Shown: one piece after another, positions 22,501 through 33,854 of the stretch
How the letters are laid out: each line of letters begins with the position of its first letter
How positions within the stretch are numbered: position 1 is the stretch's first letter
Origin: Guillardia theta CCMP2712
Lineage: Eukaryota > Cryptophyceae > Pyrenomonadales > Geminigeraceae
Assembly: GCF_000315625.1 (NCBI RefSeq)
Contig: NW_005434673.1
Span: 1,069,012 to 1,133,011, forward strand
Direction of reading: 5' to 3'
Length of the DNA: 64,000 nt
The notes under the pieces: model-generated
The model's database searches: none
What the model was told of the DNA's origin: nothing
The model's input: only the letters and a program-made list of their open reading frames with translations
Made by a program: the position numbers and the translations under genes

Positions 22501-23526
22501 CACTCTCGTCCTGCTGCTTCTGCTGCTCCTCTTGGATGCTACGTCTTGCGGCTCCTCCCCTCCCCTCGTTTGTTGTCTCCGTCTCCCCTTCCATCCCTCC
22601 ATCCATCCTCCTCTCCGTCGTCTTGTGGCGGGGCTGACGTTCAAGCAACAGGAGGCAACGACTGCAGCATCTCCATTCGATCCCCCGAGGAGACAGGGCA
22701 TGGCCTGATGGACGTGAGCGAGCACACTCATGAGCTGGTGGAGCTCATGAACGAGGGGAAGTTGCACCGGAAGAAGTCGAAGAAAGAGATGAAGTCGCTG
22801 CTGGGAGAGCTGCACAACAAGAGCATGCGCGTGCAGATGGAGGAGAACTACTACGGGGAGCTGCTGGAGAAGGAGATGGAGGGGACGCCTCTCATGGAGC
22901 TCGTCAACTCGCAGACCGTGGCGATGCGGCTGTACGAGTCGAGGATCGCGTCCATGCAGCGCTGCGTCGCGTTCTACGTGATGTTCCATGCTCTCGGCAA
23001 GCGAGTGCAAGACTTCTGGCCGTCGGTGTCGCTGGGGTACCTGCGCTACGACATGAGCAGGACTCACTCCATCATGCGCATCGCCACCACCGCCTCCCCG
23101 GTGAGCGGCGCGGAGGTCAGAGACATCACTATCGAGCTCGAGCAGAAGCGACGCATCGCGCACTCCCGCACCCTCCTGTCGAGGTACTTGGAGAAGAGGA
23201 AGCTGCGGCTGCAGAGGGAGAAGGAGAGGGCGAGGATGGAGGAGGAGACGAGGAAGAAGTTGCTCTCCCGCTTCGACCCGGAGCAGATCTCCATGCTGGG
23301 AAAGCTCATGGGCACGCAGCTCAACACGGCAGACCCGAGCATGGTAGTGCTGCAAGCCATCGTTGATGGTAAGAAGCCGGGAGATCTTAAGGATGCAGCG
23401 CCGGAGGAGGTGGCGAGCTCGCTTCAGGAACCAGCATCCCCTGACATCCAGCCTGTGGAGGTAGAGGAGGAAGACGAGCGACGGGCTGCCGCAGAGCTGC
23501 CCCTGGCGGAGTCAAGCGAAGTATGA
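16545..23526 (+). CDS. membrane GFAT-like protein, copy 1 (HExxH membrane region, GATase-II, SIS, coiled coil)
   Basis: Residues about 13-35, 82-110 and 143-185 are hydrophobic. H96-E97-A98-F99-H100 in the second segment is an HExxH motif like that of M50 metalloproteases. A class-II glutamine amidotransferase domain follows: C196-GNFGIII, MMRGAQSGGIV, and in later exons GHTRFATSS, GTHPHQW and ICHNGDFDA, then YGSEQAAVKAA. The exon from about 20387 has a GFAT-type SIS domain: DIADIPYVLNKIQQDW, VSHSGGTFGSLAVANL and STEVGIRPAEP. A membrane segment follows (partly in the N gap), then a degenerate second SIS-like region (LVIADIPWVAQSVEAY). The tail (22650-23526) is charged and coiled-coil-like. 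GFAT makes glucosamine-6-phosphate from glutamine and fructose-6-phosphate; this protein's substrate is unknown. Introns near the amidotransferase part are about 45-60 nt, but two hold expanded repeats. The tail could be a separate gene, but small exons connect the two. Confidence 0.75.
18631..19275. repeat. 20-bp minisatellite in a GFAT-like intron, about 30 copies
   Basis: Units resemble AGCTCTATCTCTCTCTGCTC with variants (CGCTC, TTAG). Each unit ends in a pyrimidine run plus CAG or TAG, so it resembles a 3' splice site. Copy 2 has only about three units (30978-31042). Confidence 0.92.
19547..20004. repeat. (CTCTAC)n hexanucleotide array
   Basis: About 75 copies of CTCTAC with occasional TTCACC variants, in an intron of GFAT-like copy 1. 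The matching array in the other arm (30511-30705) has about 32 copies. Confidence 0.95.
21494..21614. other. assembly gap of 121 N
   Basis: The gap interrupts a membrane segment of GFAT-like copy 1. In the other arm the corresponding sequence between identical flanks is exactly 121 nt, open in frame, and encodes hydrophobic residues including ATYIINVFDSLIYIFLPQW. Confidence 0.97.
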
Positions 23527-23847
23527 GGGAGACGAGAGAGGAGCGAGATTAACAGGAAAGACGTTAGAGAGAATGTGACAGCGAGCACGATCTTGTCATG
23601 TCTCACAGTATGATGTCTGTAGCTTCCTTGTAGTCTATTCGTATTACGGCTTCATTGTCTTGATTGCTTGCGGTTGATCCAGCAGAGTCTGACCATCGCT
23701 GTCTTAACATGCGTCACTCGCTGCTGTCTCCTACACGCTGATTCCACGACAGGACAAGATCTCCCTTGCCGGGCACAGAGGACATGAGACGAGATTGATT
23801 GAAGACGGCATGCAAGCGCTACAGTGACATGCGAGCTGATAACTCTC

Positions 23848-25722
23848 TCATCCAAGAAGCAGCAGCTTGCAGATCGAGTCCAAGATCTGCAGCACGACAC
23901 CCTTGAGATCCTCGTACCTCCCACAGCAATCCTTCACCTTGTCGCTCAGCCGGATCATCCCGTCGCACACCACCACCTCCTCCTCCAGCTCGTGCACTCC
24001 CGCCTTGTCGAGCACGCACCCCCTCTCCTCTCCGCTGCCTGCAACAGACTAAGGCTTCTCTCCTCACCACGCCTCCTCGTCTCACCTCTGCTGCTGCTGC
24101 TGCTCCGCTGTCTCCTCGCCTCCTCGCTCAGCCTGTCGATCATGCCCTCCCTTCGCAGCAGATGCATCAGCGCCACCCGCTCCTGCGCTCCTCTCCCTCC
24201 CATCTCCTCCTCCTTCTCGCTCCTCGACGTGCATCTCCAGACATAAGTGACGGCATCCCATGTCGGAAACCTCCCGCGTCCTGTCGCGACTTTCCTGTTA
24301 TGGTACGAGGGGAACATGGACCTGTGGAGGCGACTCAGCAGGAGAGGAGGACAGCAACATGGGCAGCCGCACCGGTCGAACACAACCCGCCGCACGAATC
24401 CAAGTCGAAGCTCCTCCTGCTCCGTCTTGTGCCCTGCTGACTCGGCGAGTTCCGGGAGGTTCCAGTGGCAGAAGGGAGGCTTGGTCTTGTGGGATACGTG
24501 GACCTGCTGGATGCATCAGCACCCGAGCAGGAGCCTCCTCGACTTCACCTGACCCCCTTGCCGGGTGATCTTGATGACGGACATGAAGAATCTAAAGCGC
24601 AAGGAGCAAGTGAGAGGCTGTCAGGCACAGACGGCAGCTTCTACTTGCTCATCAGATCCTTGTTCTGTTCGATCTCCTCCAGCTGTGCGTCTTTCCCTTC
24701 CTTTCCCCCATCCACACAGGGAAAGTTCCACACAACAAGATCGAAACGCAAGTCACTGATCATGTTGCTGTCTTGTTGCCGGCTCTTGCGGCAGCTGCGG
24801 GAGATGGAGGAGGAGAGGTCGGTAGCATCCACCTCATGCAGCACGACAGCCCCGCTGGCCTCAAGCTCTCGGATCGTCTTTCCTGTCCTCACGTCAGCAT
24901 CTCGTCACGCGCTCAAGCAGGTCGCACCAATCTCTTCCTTGCCGTACGCTTCCTCCAAGCTTCTCCGCGACAAGTGTGTCGTAGCCACGAAGCAGCCAGC
25001 ATGCTCGCTGGCTCGAAGGCGACGCGCCATGCTCATGGAGAAGGTCAGGTCACCGTCGCCTACTGTGAGGATGGAGGACTTGGGGAGGAGAGCAGCTAGG
25101 TCGCTGGCAGCAGGAGGCGAGCTTGCTGCTGCTCGCATGCGGATGCATTCTTCGGGCCGACGGTTCGGCCTGAACCGGCTGCCCTGCTCGTGCTTGATGA
25201 AAGGCTGCACGACGAGCTTGTACGCGCAAGGAATGCAGCCTGACAAGGTGCAGGCCATGACCTCGGGGTAGCAGAAGAGCCTGTCGTCCTCGCAGCGTCT
25301 GGGTATGATGATCAGCCTCGCATGCTGACACACGATTGCGTTACCTGCATGTGAACCTGTAGGATCTGATCTCCTCCTCCTCCTCCTCCTCCACGCGCGC
25401 ATGCTTCTGCTTCTTCCCTTTCCATTGCTCGCCCTCGTGCTCTCCCTTCCTCTTCCCCTTCATGGTCCCTCTCCCTTTCTCCTTCACCTCTGCCTTCCCC
25501 TTGCAGATCTGTCCATTGCCCCCCTCCACCCCGATCCCTTGCTTCCCCAACAGGATCCGCCCCTTCCCCTCTTTCCGAGGCTCTTTTTTCAATCAATCCA
25601 CCTCCCCTCCCTCCTCCCTCCCCCCGCTGCTTCACGGGGGATCCCGCGACGTCCTCCGCTGGGTGCTGCTGCATCCTAGCCAGGATCGAAGGCAGCAAGG
25701 TGAACGCGTCGTCATGCGACAT
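23848..25722 (-). CDS. BMT5-like rRNA (uridine-N3) methyltransferase, intact copy
   Basis: Family hallmarks are in order: SSILTVGDGDLTFSMSMARR (SAM-binding loop, about 25070), CFVATTHLSRRSLEEAYG, ASGAVVLHEVDATDL, FDLVVWNFPCVDGG (about 24740), QVHVSHKTKPPFCHWNLPEL (about 24520-24430) and FPSYHNRK (about 24300). The yeast family member Bmt5 makes m3U in 25S rRNA; human FDXACB1 is related. An extra C-terminal acidic helix ends with SICKLLLLG at 23848. The N-terminal region (25393-25722) is rich in Lys, Glu and Gly, like nucleolar proteins, and lies in the centre of the large palindrome; its splicing is unclear, so the start at 25722 is tentative. The stop lies 322 bp from the stop of the convergent GFAT-like gene. 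Confidence 0.7.
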
Positions 25723-25940
25723 GGTTGCGAGTCATAGAGCAAGAGGAGGCGTCAGGTTCCCACCTTGAAATCCAGCCACCACGAGTTTCATAGCGGGGCA
25801 TGTTTCATCCTCTCCCTTCACCCTCCTCCTCCGACTTGTCTCCCGCCTTCACCCACTCGACTCCTCGGATCATCCGCTTCCAGTCTCCTCTCCTCCTCTC
25901 ATCTCTTTGACTCCATCCGCTCCCCTGCTCTCTCCTCAAC
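25373..25940. other. non-duplicated centre of the large inverted repeat
   Basis: About 570 bp between the two arms. The left part (25393-25722) probably holds the first exons of the intact BMT5-like gene. The rest is pyrimidine-rich with no clear feature. Both inner borders fall in or next to (GAG)n/(CTC)n repeats. Confidence 0.75.
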
Positions 25941-26661
25941 GAGGAGGAGATCAGATCCTACATGTTTGGGCTGCTGCTACCCCGAGGTCATGGCCTGCAC
26001 CTTGTCAGGCTGCATTCCTTGCGCGTACAAGCTCGTCGTGCAGCCTTTCATCAAGCACGAGCAGCCGGTTCAGGCCGAACCGTCGGCCCGAAGAATGCAT
26101 CCGCATGCGAGCAGCATCAAGCTCGCCTCCTGCAGCAAGCTCGCCGCTGCCAGCGACCTAGCTGCTCTCCTCCCCAAGTCCTCCATCCTCACAGTAGGCG
26201 ACGGTGACCTGACCTTCTCCATCAACAGGACGCGGGAGGTTTCCGACATGGGATGCCGTCACTTATGTCTGGAGATGCACGTCGAGGAGCGAGAAGGAGG
26301 AGGAGATGGGAGGGAGAGGAGCGCAGGAGCGGGTGGCGCTGATGCATCTGCTACGAAGGGAGGGCATGATCGACAGGCTGAGCGAGGAGGCGAGGAGACA
26401 GCGGAGCAGCAGCAGCAGCAGAGGTGAGACGAGGAGGCGTGGTGAGGAGAGAAGTCTTAGTCTGTTGCAGGCAGCGGAGAGGAGAGGGGGTGCGTGCTCG
26501 ACAAGGCGGGAGTGCACGAGCTGGAGGAGGAGGTGGTGGTGTGCGACGGGATGATCCGGCTGAGCGACAAGGTGAAGGATTGCTGTGGGAGGTACGAGGA
26601 TCTCAAGGGTGTCGTGCTGCAGATCTTGGACTCGATCTGCAAGCTGCTGCTTCTTGGATGA
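25941..26661 (+). pseudogene. truncated BMT5-like methyltransferase copy
   Basis: Matches the intact gene from CYPEVMACTLSGCIPCAYK through VGDGDLTFS. A deletion equivalent to about 24285-25034 of copy 1 then joins the SAM-loop codons to the PTWDAVTYV region in another frame. The rest of the methyltransferase core (acidic SAM-binding strand, NFPCVDGG motif, HKTKPPF block) is missing. About 80 bp near 25965 are also absent compared with copy 1, and the N-terminal exons lie outside the arm. The C-terminal exon up to 26661 is preserved. A shortened product cannot be excluded, but it would lack the catalytic core. Confidence 0.8.
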
Positions 26662-26982
26662 GAGAGTTATCAGCTCGCATGTCACTGTAGCGCTTGCATG
26701 CCGTCTTCAATCAATCTCGTCTCATGTCCTCTGTGCCCGGCAAGGGAGATCTTGTCCTGTCGTGGAATCAGCGTGTAGGAGACAGCAGCGAGTGACGCAT
26801 GTTAAGACAGCGATGGTCAGACTCTGCTGGATCAACCGCAAGCAATCAAGACAATGAAGCCGTAATACGAATAGACTACAAGGAAGCTACAGACATCATA
26901 CTGTGAGACATGACAAGATCGTGCTCGCTGTCACATTCTCTCTAACGTCTTTCCTGTTAATCTCGCTCCTCTCTCGTCTCCC

Positions 26983-29900
26983 TCATACTTCGCTTGACTC
27001 CGCCAGGGGCAGCTCTGCGGCAGCCCGTCGCTCGTCTTCCTCCTCTACCTCCACAGGCTGGATGTCAGGGGATGCTGGTTCCTGAAGCGAGCTCGCCACC
27101 TCCTCCGGCGCTGCATCCTTAAGATCTCCCGGCTTCTTACCATCAACGATGGCTTGCAGCACTACCATGCTCGGGTCTGCCGTGTTGAGCTGCGTGCCCA
27201 TGAGCTTTCCCAGCATGGAGATCTGCTCCGGGTCGAAGTGGGAGAGCAACTTCTTCCTCGTCTCCTCCTCCATCCTCGCTCTCTCCTTCTCCCTCTGCAG
27301 CCGCAGCTTCCTCTTCTCCAAGTACCTCGACAGGAGGGTGCGGGAGTGCGCGATGCGTCGCTTCTGCTCGAGCTCTATGGTGATGTCTCTGACCTCCGCG
27401 CCGCTCACCGGGGAGGCGGTGGTGGCGATGCGCATGATGGAGTGAGTCCTGCTCATGTCGTAGCGCAGGTACCCCAGCGACACCGACGGCCAGAAGTCTT
27501 GCACTCGCTTGCCGAGAGTATGGAACATCACGTAGAACGCGACGCAGCGCTGCATGGACGCGATCCTCGACTCGTACAGCCGCATCGCCACGGTCTGCGA
27601 GTTGACGAGCTCCATGAGAGGCGTCCCCTCCATCTCCTTCTCCAGCAGCTCCCCGTAGTAGTTCTCCTCCATCAGCACGCGCATGCTCTTGTTGTGCAGC
27701 TCTCCCAGCAGCGACTTCATCTCTTTCTTCGACTTCTTCCGGTGCAACTTCCCCTCGTTCATGAGCTCCACCAGCTCATGAGTGTGCTCGCTCACGTCCA
27801 TCAGGCCATGCCCTGTCTCCTCGGGGGATCGAATGGAGATGCTGCAGTCGTTGCCTCCTGTTGCTTGTCCGTCAGCCCCGCCACAAGACGACGGAGAGGA
27901 GGATGGATGGAGGGATGGAAGGGGAGACGGAGACAACAAACGAGGGGAGGGGAGGAGCCGCAAGACGTAGCATCCAAGAGGAGCAGCAGAAGCAGCAGGA
28001 CGAGAGTGTACAGGAGGCAGCAGGCAACACCTTGATTGAGGGAGACGTGGGATGTGACAGTGCCGTCCATCTTCGTTGTTTCCGTGTCATCTATCACTGA
28101 CTTCTTCCTCTGTAAAACAAAAGAAGAAAAAATCGTTTCTCAGCTTGCCGGCTGCTGGACAGCTGCTGGACTTACCCTCCTCATGTTCCTCTTCTTGATG
28201 TTGGAGTATGCTCCGAGGATGACCCCGCTACTCGTGTGTCACATCAAGCCCAGAAGCCTCGCGACTCACCTGCTAGACTTGTTGAGAAAATCCTTGCCGA
28301 ACTCTCGCTGCAGCGCGTGTTCGCAGATGAACTGCAGATGCAACTGTGAGATGAGATACTGCTGCTGCTCAAGGACTACAAAGAGCAACAGCAAGCCAGC
28401 AAAGCTGGAGAAGCACGACAAAGAGCAGAGGACATGCACGCCGGAGGACAGAAAGAGAGAGAGAGAGAGAGAGGGGCAGCGGCAGCGGCTCGCCTGCTTG
28501 CGGAAGCTCTTGAGGAAGACAGCATGGGCAGACAGCGAGAGCTTGTAGGGGTTGTGCCCGATGGTCAGGCTCTCGCATGTCGACCCGATGCTCTGGATGG
28601 AGGAGGCCTGGTTGACGGACAGGCAGGCGGAGGCCTCGGCTGACGTCAAGGCGATCAGCCGCCCGTCGGGTCTGCCGCAAGCCAGTAGGCATCCTCTGAC
28701 CACCCGGTGGGTCATCCTGTGCACGAGGTGGTCCGAGGGGTTGGCGCTGTAGACGTTGAGGCTGGTGGCGCTATAGGCGCAGGCGAAGAGCTTGCTCACG
28801 TATGCCTCGACGCTCTGAGCCACCCAGGGGATGTCGGCGATGACGAGCGAGCGAGAGGTCATGCGATGCTTGAGGGGACGACCCTGCAGCAGGCGGAGGA
28901 GGAGGATGGTCCACTGCGGGAGGAAGATGTAGATGAGAGAGTCGAAGACGTTGATGATGTAAGTGGCCCACCACTGCCTTGACCGATCCAGACCGCATGC
29001 TCCCGCTATTCCAATAAGCAGGGGATAGCTGCTCACCAGCGTCCCAAGGATGTAGCAGAAGGACAGCATCCACGACATGGGTACTTCAAGCACATGGAGC
29101 GACCAGTACCTTCCTCTCTTCTTGAGCTCCTCGGACGTGTACGTCGGGCATGCGATGCCGTTCCTGTCGTACCCGACGATGTCCTCCATCGCCGTGAAGT
29201 TCTCGGCATGCAGCTCCTCAAGCACCTTCACGTCCTCTACCGTGTACTTCCCTCCGCTCGCTTCCTCCATGCCGTCAAGCTGCACCTTCTTCATGAGGTA
29301 GATGAGCAGCTGGGTCAGCAGCTGGTGGGAGGCAACGACGCTGACGGTGCAGGGCTCAGCTGGGCGGATCCCGACCTCGGTGGAGAAGGTGGAGCACTTG
29401 AAGTCCCACATACCGGCCGGGTTGAGCTGCCGCAGCTGCTTGCCTATCTGCGTGTCGCTCTCGGACGCGACGACAAAGATGACTTCGGTGTAGGCGCGGA
29501 GGAGGTTGGCGACAGCGAGGGAGCCGAAGGTGCCGCCGCTGTGGCTGACGATGAGGACGATGGTGTTGGTGAGCTTCCAGCTCTCCTCGTTGAACTGATG
29601 GCCCGTCTGAGGGACCGCAAACTCCTGACCAAACAGGCCCAGCAGCTTGTTGGAGGAGATGACCCGCACTGAGATGCGCGGAAACACCTGCGCGAGGTCG
29701 GACGCGAACTGCTCCGCGACCCACAGAGACACTTCGCAGCCCGTGAGCAGAACGTCGATGGAGCCATCGTGAGTGCCGGCCTCGTACCGCTTGAGCCTCT
29801 TGATCAGCTCCCGCGAGAACCACCAGGACGTGACGCAGTTGACGCTGTTGCCCTCGTCCCAGTCTTGCTGGATCTTGTTGAGCACGTATGGGATGTCTGC

Positions 29901-32900
29901 GATGTCCTTCCCTACTGGGTCTGGGTACACGGGCGGAAGCGGCTTGATCAGCGGGTTGTCGTGGAGGCGCACAAGTCGCTTCTTGAAGATTCCCAGCTTG
30001 CCAAGAGTCTCCTGAGACAGCGTGATGGTCAGCTTGTTGTCCATGAGCTGATGCACCGGCAACTCCTCCGTCATGGCAGATCGCGTCGCTTTTCCTGTCC
30101 CCCAGTCCACCAGGCAGACCTGCTCTGTCGTCAACGGACAGACGAGCAGGAGGAGGCAAGAAGAGATAGTCTACAGTAGAGTAGTAGGGTAGAGAAGAGG
30201 AGGTTGAAGCAAGTAAGAGAGACAAGGGTAAAGCAATAAGGCAGAGGCAGGCGGAATGAAGGAAGCGATCATCAAGCAAAGCAGCAGCAGGTCTCCCGTA
30301 CCTCGCCTCCCAGGTCGTCCAAGTCAAGACGAACGGCTCCATCATCTTCGTGTCCGGCTCCTGGGCCGGCAGCGTCAGAGAGGAGCAGGAGCAAGAGTTG
30401 AGGTTACCTTCGTATCCGCAACGGCTGCACTCATGGACGGCAACGAAGTGCTTCGAGTCTCCTGATCACGAATGAGGATAACAAAATTTCAATGCGACGA
30501 AGGAACTGAAGAGGTAGAGGTAGAGGTGAAGGTAGAGGTAGAGGTAGAGGTAGAGGTAGAGGTAGAGGTAGAGGTAGAGGTAGAGATAGAGGTAGAGGTA
30601 GAGGTAGAGATAGAGGTAGAGGTAGAGATAGAGGTGAAGGTAGAGGTAGAGGTAGAGGTAGAGGTAGAGGTAGAGGTAGAGGTAGAGATAGAGGTAGAGG
30701 TAGATCACAACGTGCATTTTCACCAAGAGCCAAAGCAAAAGGTAGACACAGAGGTTGCTCTGTTCACTCACCCACAAGCGCTGCCTTCACCGCCGCTTGC
30801 TCAGACCCCCAAAGCTGTGCTGATGTCAACCCACGCCCACATGTTGTGCTTGACTTCTCTCACCACCACTCCCGAGTTGGGATAGAAGGCTAGAGAAATC
30901 GTTTGACCCCTTGCCGCCAACACGATTTGTCGCTGGTTGTGCGGGTCAGAATAGCGACAGAGGACAAGAAGCAAAAGCGAGGTAGAGCTGAGCAGAGAGC
31001 GAGGTAGAGCTGAGCAGAGAGCGAGGTAGAGCTAAGTAGAGCATGGCAACGCTGACGGTAGACAAGACAGCAACAGAAAGTCATCACGGCTATTGTGTCT
31101 CACATGGGAATCAAGCGAGCAGGAGACGCACAGTCCGAAGGATCCCTTGGCCCGTGACAGGAAGAACCTGGTGGCCTGACCACAATCATCACCTCCCATG
31201 CAGAGATCACGCCACCAACATCCGTAACACACCTGGAACAGATCTTGGTCGAAGAACGCATCTACAGCTGTGTTGACAAGGCGATTCACATCTCCGCTCT
31301 CTGCATTCAGTCCCAGAATCTGTCTACGATATCAATACTGACAACATCGCAGCCTGACGACCTTCTTTGACCCGAACGCCTCGACGAGGTTTGACTTGAC
31401 CTCCTGCCTGCAAGACAACCAACATCATGGCAATGAACAGGCAATCACTACCAGATCTCATCGCTCACCTCAAGATCCTTCGATCCATCTTTGCAGTTTG
31501 GACAGTCTTCTGAAAGACATCATCGGCGATTCTCGCCAGAGAGACGAAAGCTTCCTACACGCCAACGATTATTTGATTCAAACAGCCTACACGCCTGACC
31601 TTGGGAGGGACTTCATACTTGAGAGATGTGCGTTCAGGGCCGAACAGAAAGCCGAACCGAAGGGAATGAAACCAGAGCCCCTGACTCGCGAGTCAGCAGC
31701 TCCTCGGCCCCAGCAGGGTGCCGCATCACTCCACCTGCGTCCTCATCACGTCCATGACTCCCGCGACTCCCGCGCTGTCAACGGTCGACGGGCACGGGTG
31801 ATAGCTAGAGGCCATCGTCATGCGCTATCCTGCCACCAGCCATACCTACTTGACTCGGGCCAACCACTCCATGATGTCCTCCAGAGGGTACGTCGAGCCT
31901 CCCAGCTCGAGAGCATCGAAGTCTCCATTGTGACAGATGTAGACCTGAGAAAATCTCAAGACGTCAAAGCGATCGCATTCACCACATCACATGAGACGTC
32001 GGTATCATCACATCACATGAGATGTCGATCAGTTGTTACCTCAACATTCTTCGTCGTCTTCATCCATGACGTCTTGTCCTCCCAGAAGGTGTAGTCCGCG
32101 GCTGGCGTCCATTGATGTGGGTGCTGCATCGGAGGATCAGCAGCAGGAGCAACACATCCACGTCCTTACCGTTCCATCAAGAGAAGCTTTCGATGACGTC
32201 GCAAACCTCGTGTGCCCCGCATACACTCGAACGTCGTCGCGGAGCCCGTAGCGGAGGCTTGCCCAGAGCTGGTCGTGCCACAACTATCGCAGGCGGTGAG
32301 GGACAACAGCAAGCAGTGGACAGGAGGGGAACCTTGGAAGTGACGAGCTCAGATAGATCTGTTCGCTTGCCGTTGACTACTCGACTTCTGATTCCCTTGA
32401 GCCCATCCTTCTTCGGCACATAGGTGACAATCCCTCCAGACTGCGCGCCTCGCATCATGGTGATTCGAACCATGGTCTTGAGGAAAGAGTACACTTGTCC
32501 TCTCTTCTCCTTGTCGAATATGATGATTCCAAAGTTCCCACAGTGAAAAACTTCATCGCTTGCTGACCCGTGATGTATGCCAAGCAGGTCGGAGCACAAC
32601 GAGTCAATCAAGGTAAAGAAAGCTGCTATCTTGCAAGATCCGCTGAAGCCCCTCGCGCAGACGACCAAAGTCACCGCCATGCTTCCTATCCATCCTGCAT
32701 GACGTATGAGAGTTGACCGCCATCCCTCAGCCCCCTTGATTGTCACGCGCTGATGCAGCAAGGCGTCCACAAAGTTGCTAATTCGCAGAGAGCGGTGGGC
32801 AAGGCCGACGAGAGCAGCAGCAAGCAGATGAAATGCCTCGTGCAGAGCAAGAAAAAGAGTGTAAAAGGAGGAGAAAGATATCATCTCTCCCAACAGAGTG

Positions 32901-33127
32901 CACAGTCGGTGATATGCTGTCTGCCCATGGACATTCTCCTTGGTAAAATCGTCGAACAAGAAGCTTTCCGGAGCCTTGGGAGCTGTGGAGCTCGAGTGGA
33001 AATAGCTCTGGAAGGCCTGAAATGTGAACGAGGAATGAGATACGAGGAGGAGAGCGTGAGAGATCAGCAGGAGCAGCAGAGCCGCCGCGTGCTGCTGCCA
33101 TCGCAAGGCTCTCCGCGTTACCGCCAT
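26983..33127 (-). CDS. membrane GFAT-like protein, copy 2
   Basis: Same architecture and splice pattern as copy 1, with only scattered substitutions. The HEAFH motif, the CGNFG amidotransferase start, GHTRFATSS, HNGDFDA, VSHSGGTFGSLAV and the coiled-coil tail are all kept. The gap-equivalent segment is complete here and shows membrane segments around SWMLSFCYILGTLVSSYPLL and NVFDSLIYIFLPQWTILLL. In frame the reading region extends upstream to 33313, but similarity to copy 1 begins at the MAVTRRALRW start (33127), so that ATG is preferred. No inactivating change was seen, so both copies may be active. The upstream regions of the two copies differ, so their regulation may too. Confidence 0.75.
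30511..30705. repeat. (GAGGTA)n array, contracted counterpart of 19547-20004
   Basis: About 32 hexamers with GAGATA and GTGAAG variants, in the equivalent intron of GFAT-like copy 2. Confidence 0.94.
30978..31042. repeat. short counterpart of the 20-bp minisatellite
   Basis: About three units (GAGGTAGAGCTGAGCAGAGA type) where copy 1 has about thirty. Confidence 0.9.
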
Positions 33128-33129
33128 TG

Positions 33130-33854
33130 CCTGGGGAAAAGATTCTTCAAGTGGGAGGGCCCGATAAGGCCATAAAGGTGCCATATACTTACTACGGTAG
33201 GTACCGGTAGGTATTGTAGGGCGGTAGAGTCGCAATCTCATGGCTGTTGGAGTTCGGGAGGGGTTGTGTGAAGGGGGAGAGACGGTAGGGTCATCAAAAG
33301 TTAACCAGTGCACGAGAAGAGGTAGAGCAGGTACGTATCGTATACTACCGAAGTTACCGTACTGTAGATACGTACTAGAAGTTAAGTCAAAAATCAGTCA
33401 TGGCCCACTGCCATGTCACCGCTCCGGGGCCCGCCGGCAAAGAACTTCGAAGCAACTACGGGACTAAGTCACTGATACTCCTGCAGGATGACGCGTTGCG
33501 CTTTCTGTGGCAGCTGAAACGGCAGCGTTGAGATGTCTCAGGTGATGCAACTTGTAAACACATCCGGTCCAGGATCTTCCGTCAGCTCAAGGCTTCCCTG
33601 TGCTTCCCTGTCAAGTAAGCCAGCACGCCAAGTTGTGAGTTTAGCAGAAGACGATGTAGTTTTTTAGCACCATTGACTGTTCGTTGCACATCCTCTCGAG
33701 GAAGGGCAGGGAAGAGAATGCTCGAGAAGATCCTCTTGTGCTGTCTACGCTTTCTAAGAATCGCTAGCCATGATGACGTTGAGTTGCCCCTAAGTTGCTG
33801 CGAATCTTCCTTGAGTTCAGCAGAGATGAGCTCTAGGTCCTGCAGGAGCAAGGT
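33130..33854. other. right flank of the large inverted repeat
   Basis: Includes repeated GGTAGGTACCGGTAGGTA-like DNA at 33195-33215, the 25-bp block 33226-33250 shared with 16442-16466, and TACGTA/TACCG-rich sequence at 33330-33375. A minus-strand open frame at 33582-33851 has a helical look but no recognised family and no gene is claimed. Confidence 0.45.

Larger units (their letters stand above)
16543..25372. repeat. left arm of a large inverted duplication
   Basis: Nearly identical, in reverse complement, to 25941-33129. Protein-level differences are a handful of substitutions (for example NFKKR/IFKKR, CITS/CVTS). This arm is longer because its 20-bp minisatellite and CTCTAC array are expanded and because 24285-25034 is absent from the other arm. 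It contains GFAT-like copy 1 and the intact BMT5-like gene body. Confidence 0.93.
25941..33129. repeat. right arm of the large inverted duplication
   Basis: Reverse complement of 16543-25372, shorter through repeat contraction and the BMT5 deletion. It holds the complete sequence corresponding to the N gap. Beyond 33129 similarity stops, apart from the 25-bp island at 33226-33250. Confidence 0.93.

Noticed and set aside
22546-23526. Separate gene for the coiled-coil region after the SIS exons
   Set aside because: Small in-frame exons (22180-22480) with good splice sites connect it with the GFAT-like exons, in both copies; kept as one gene, though not proven.
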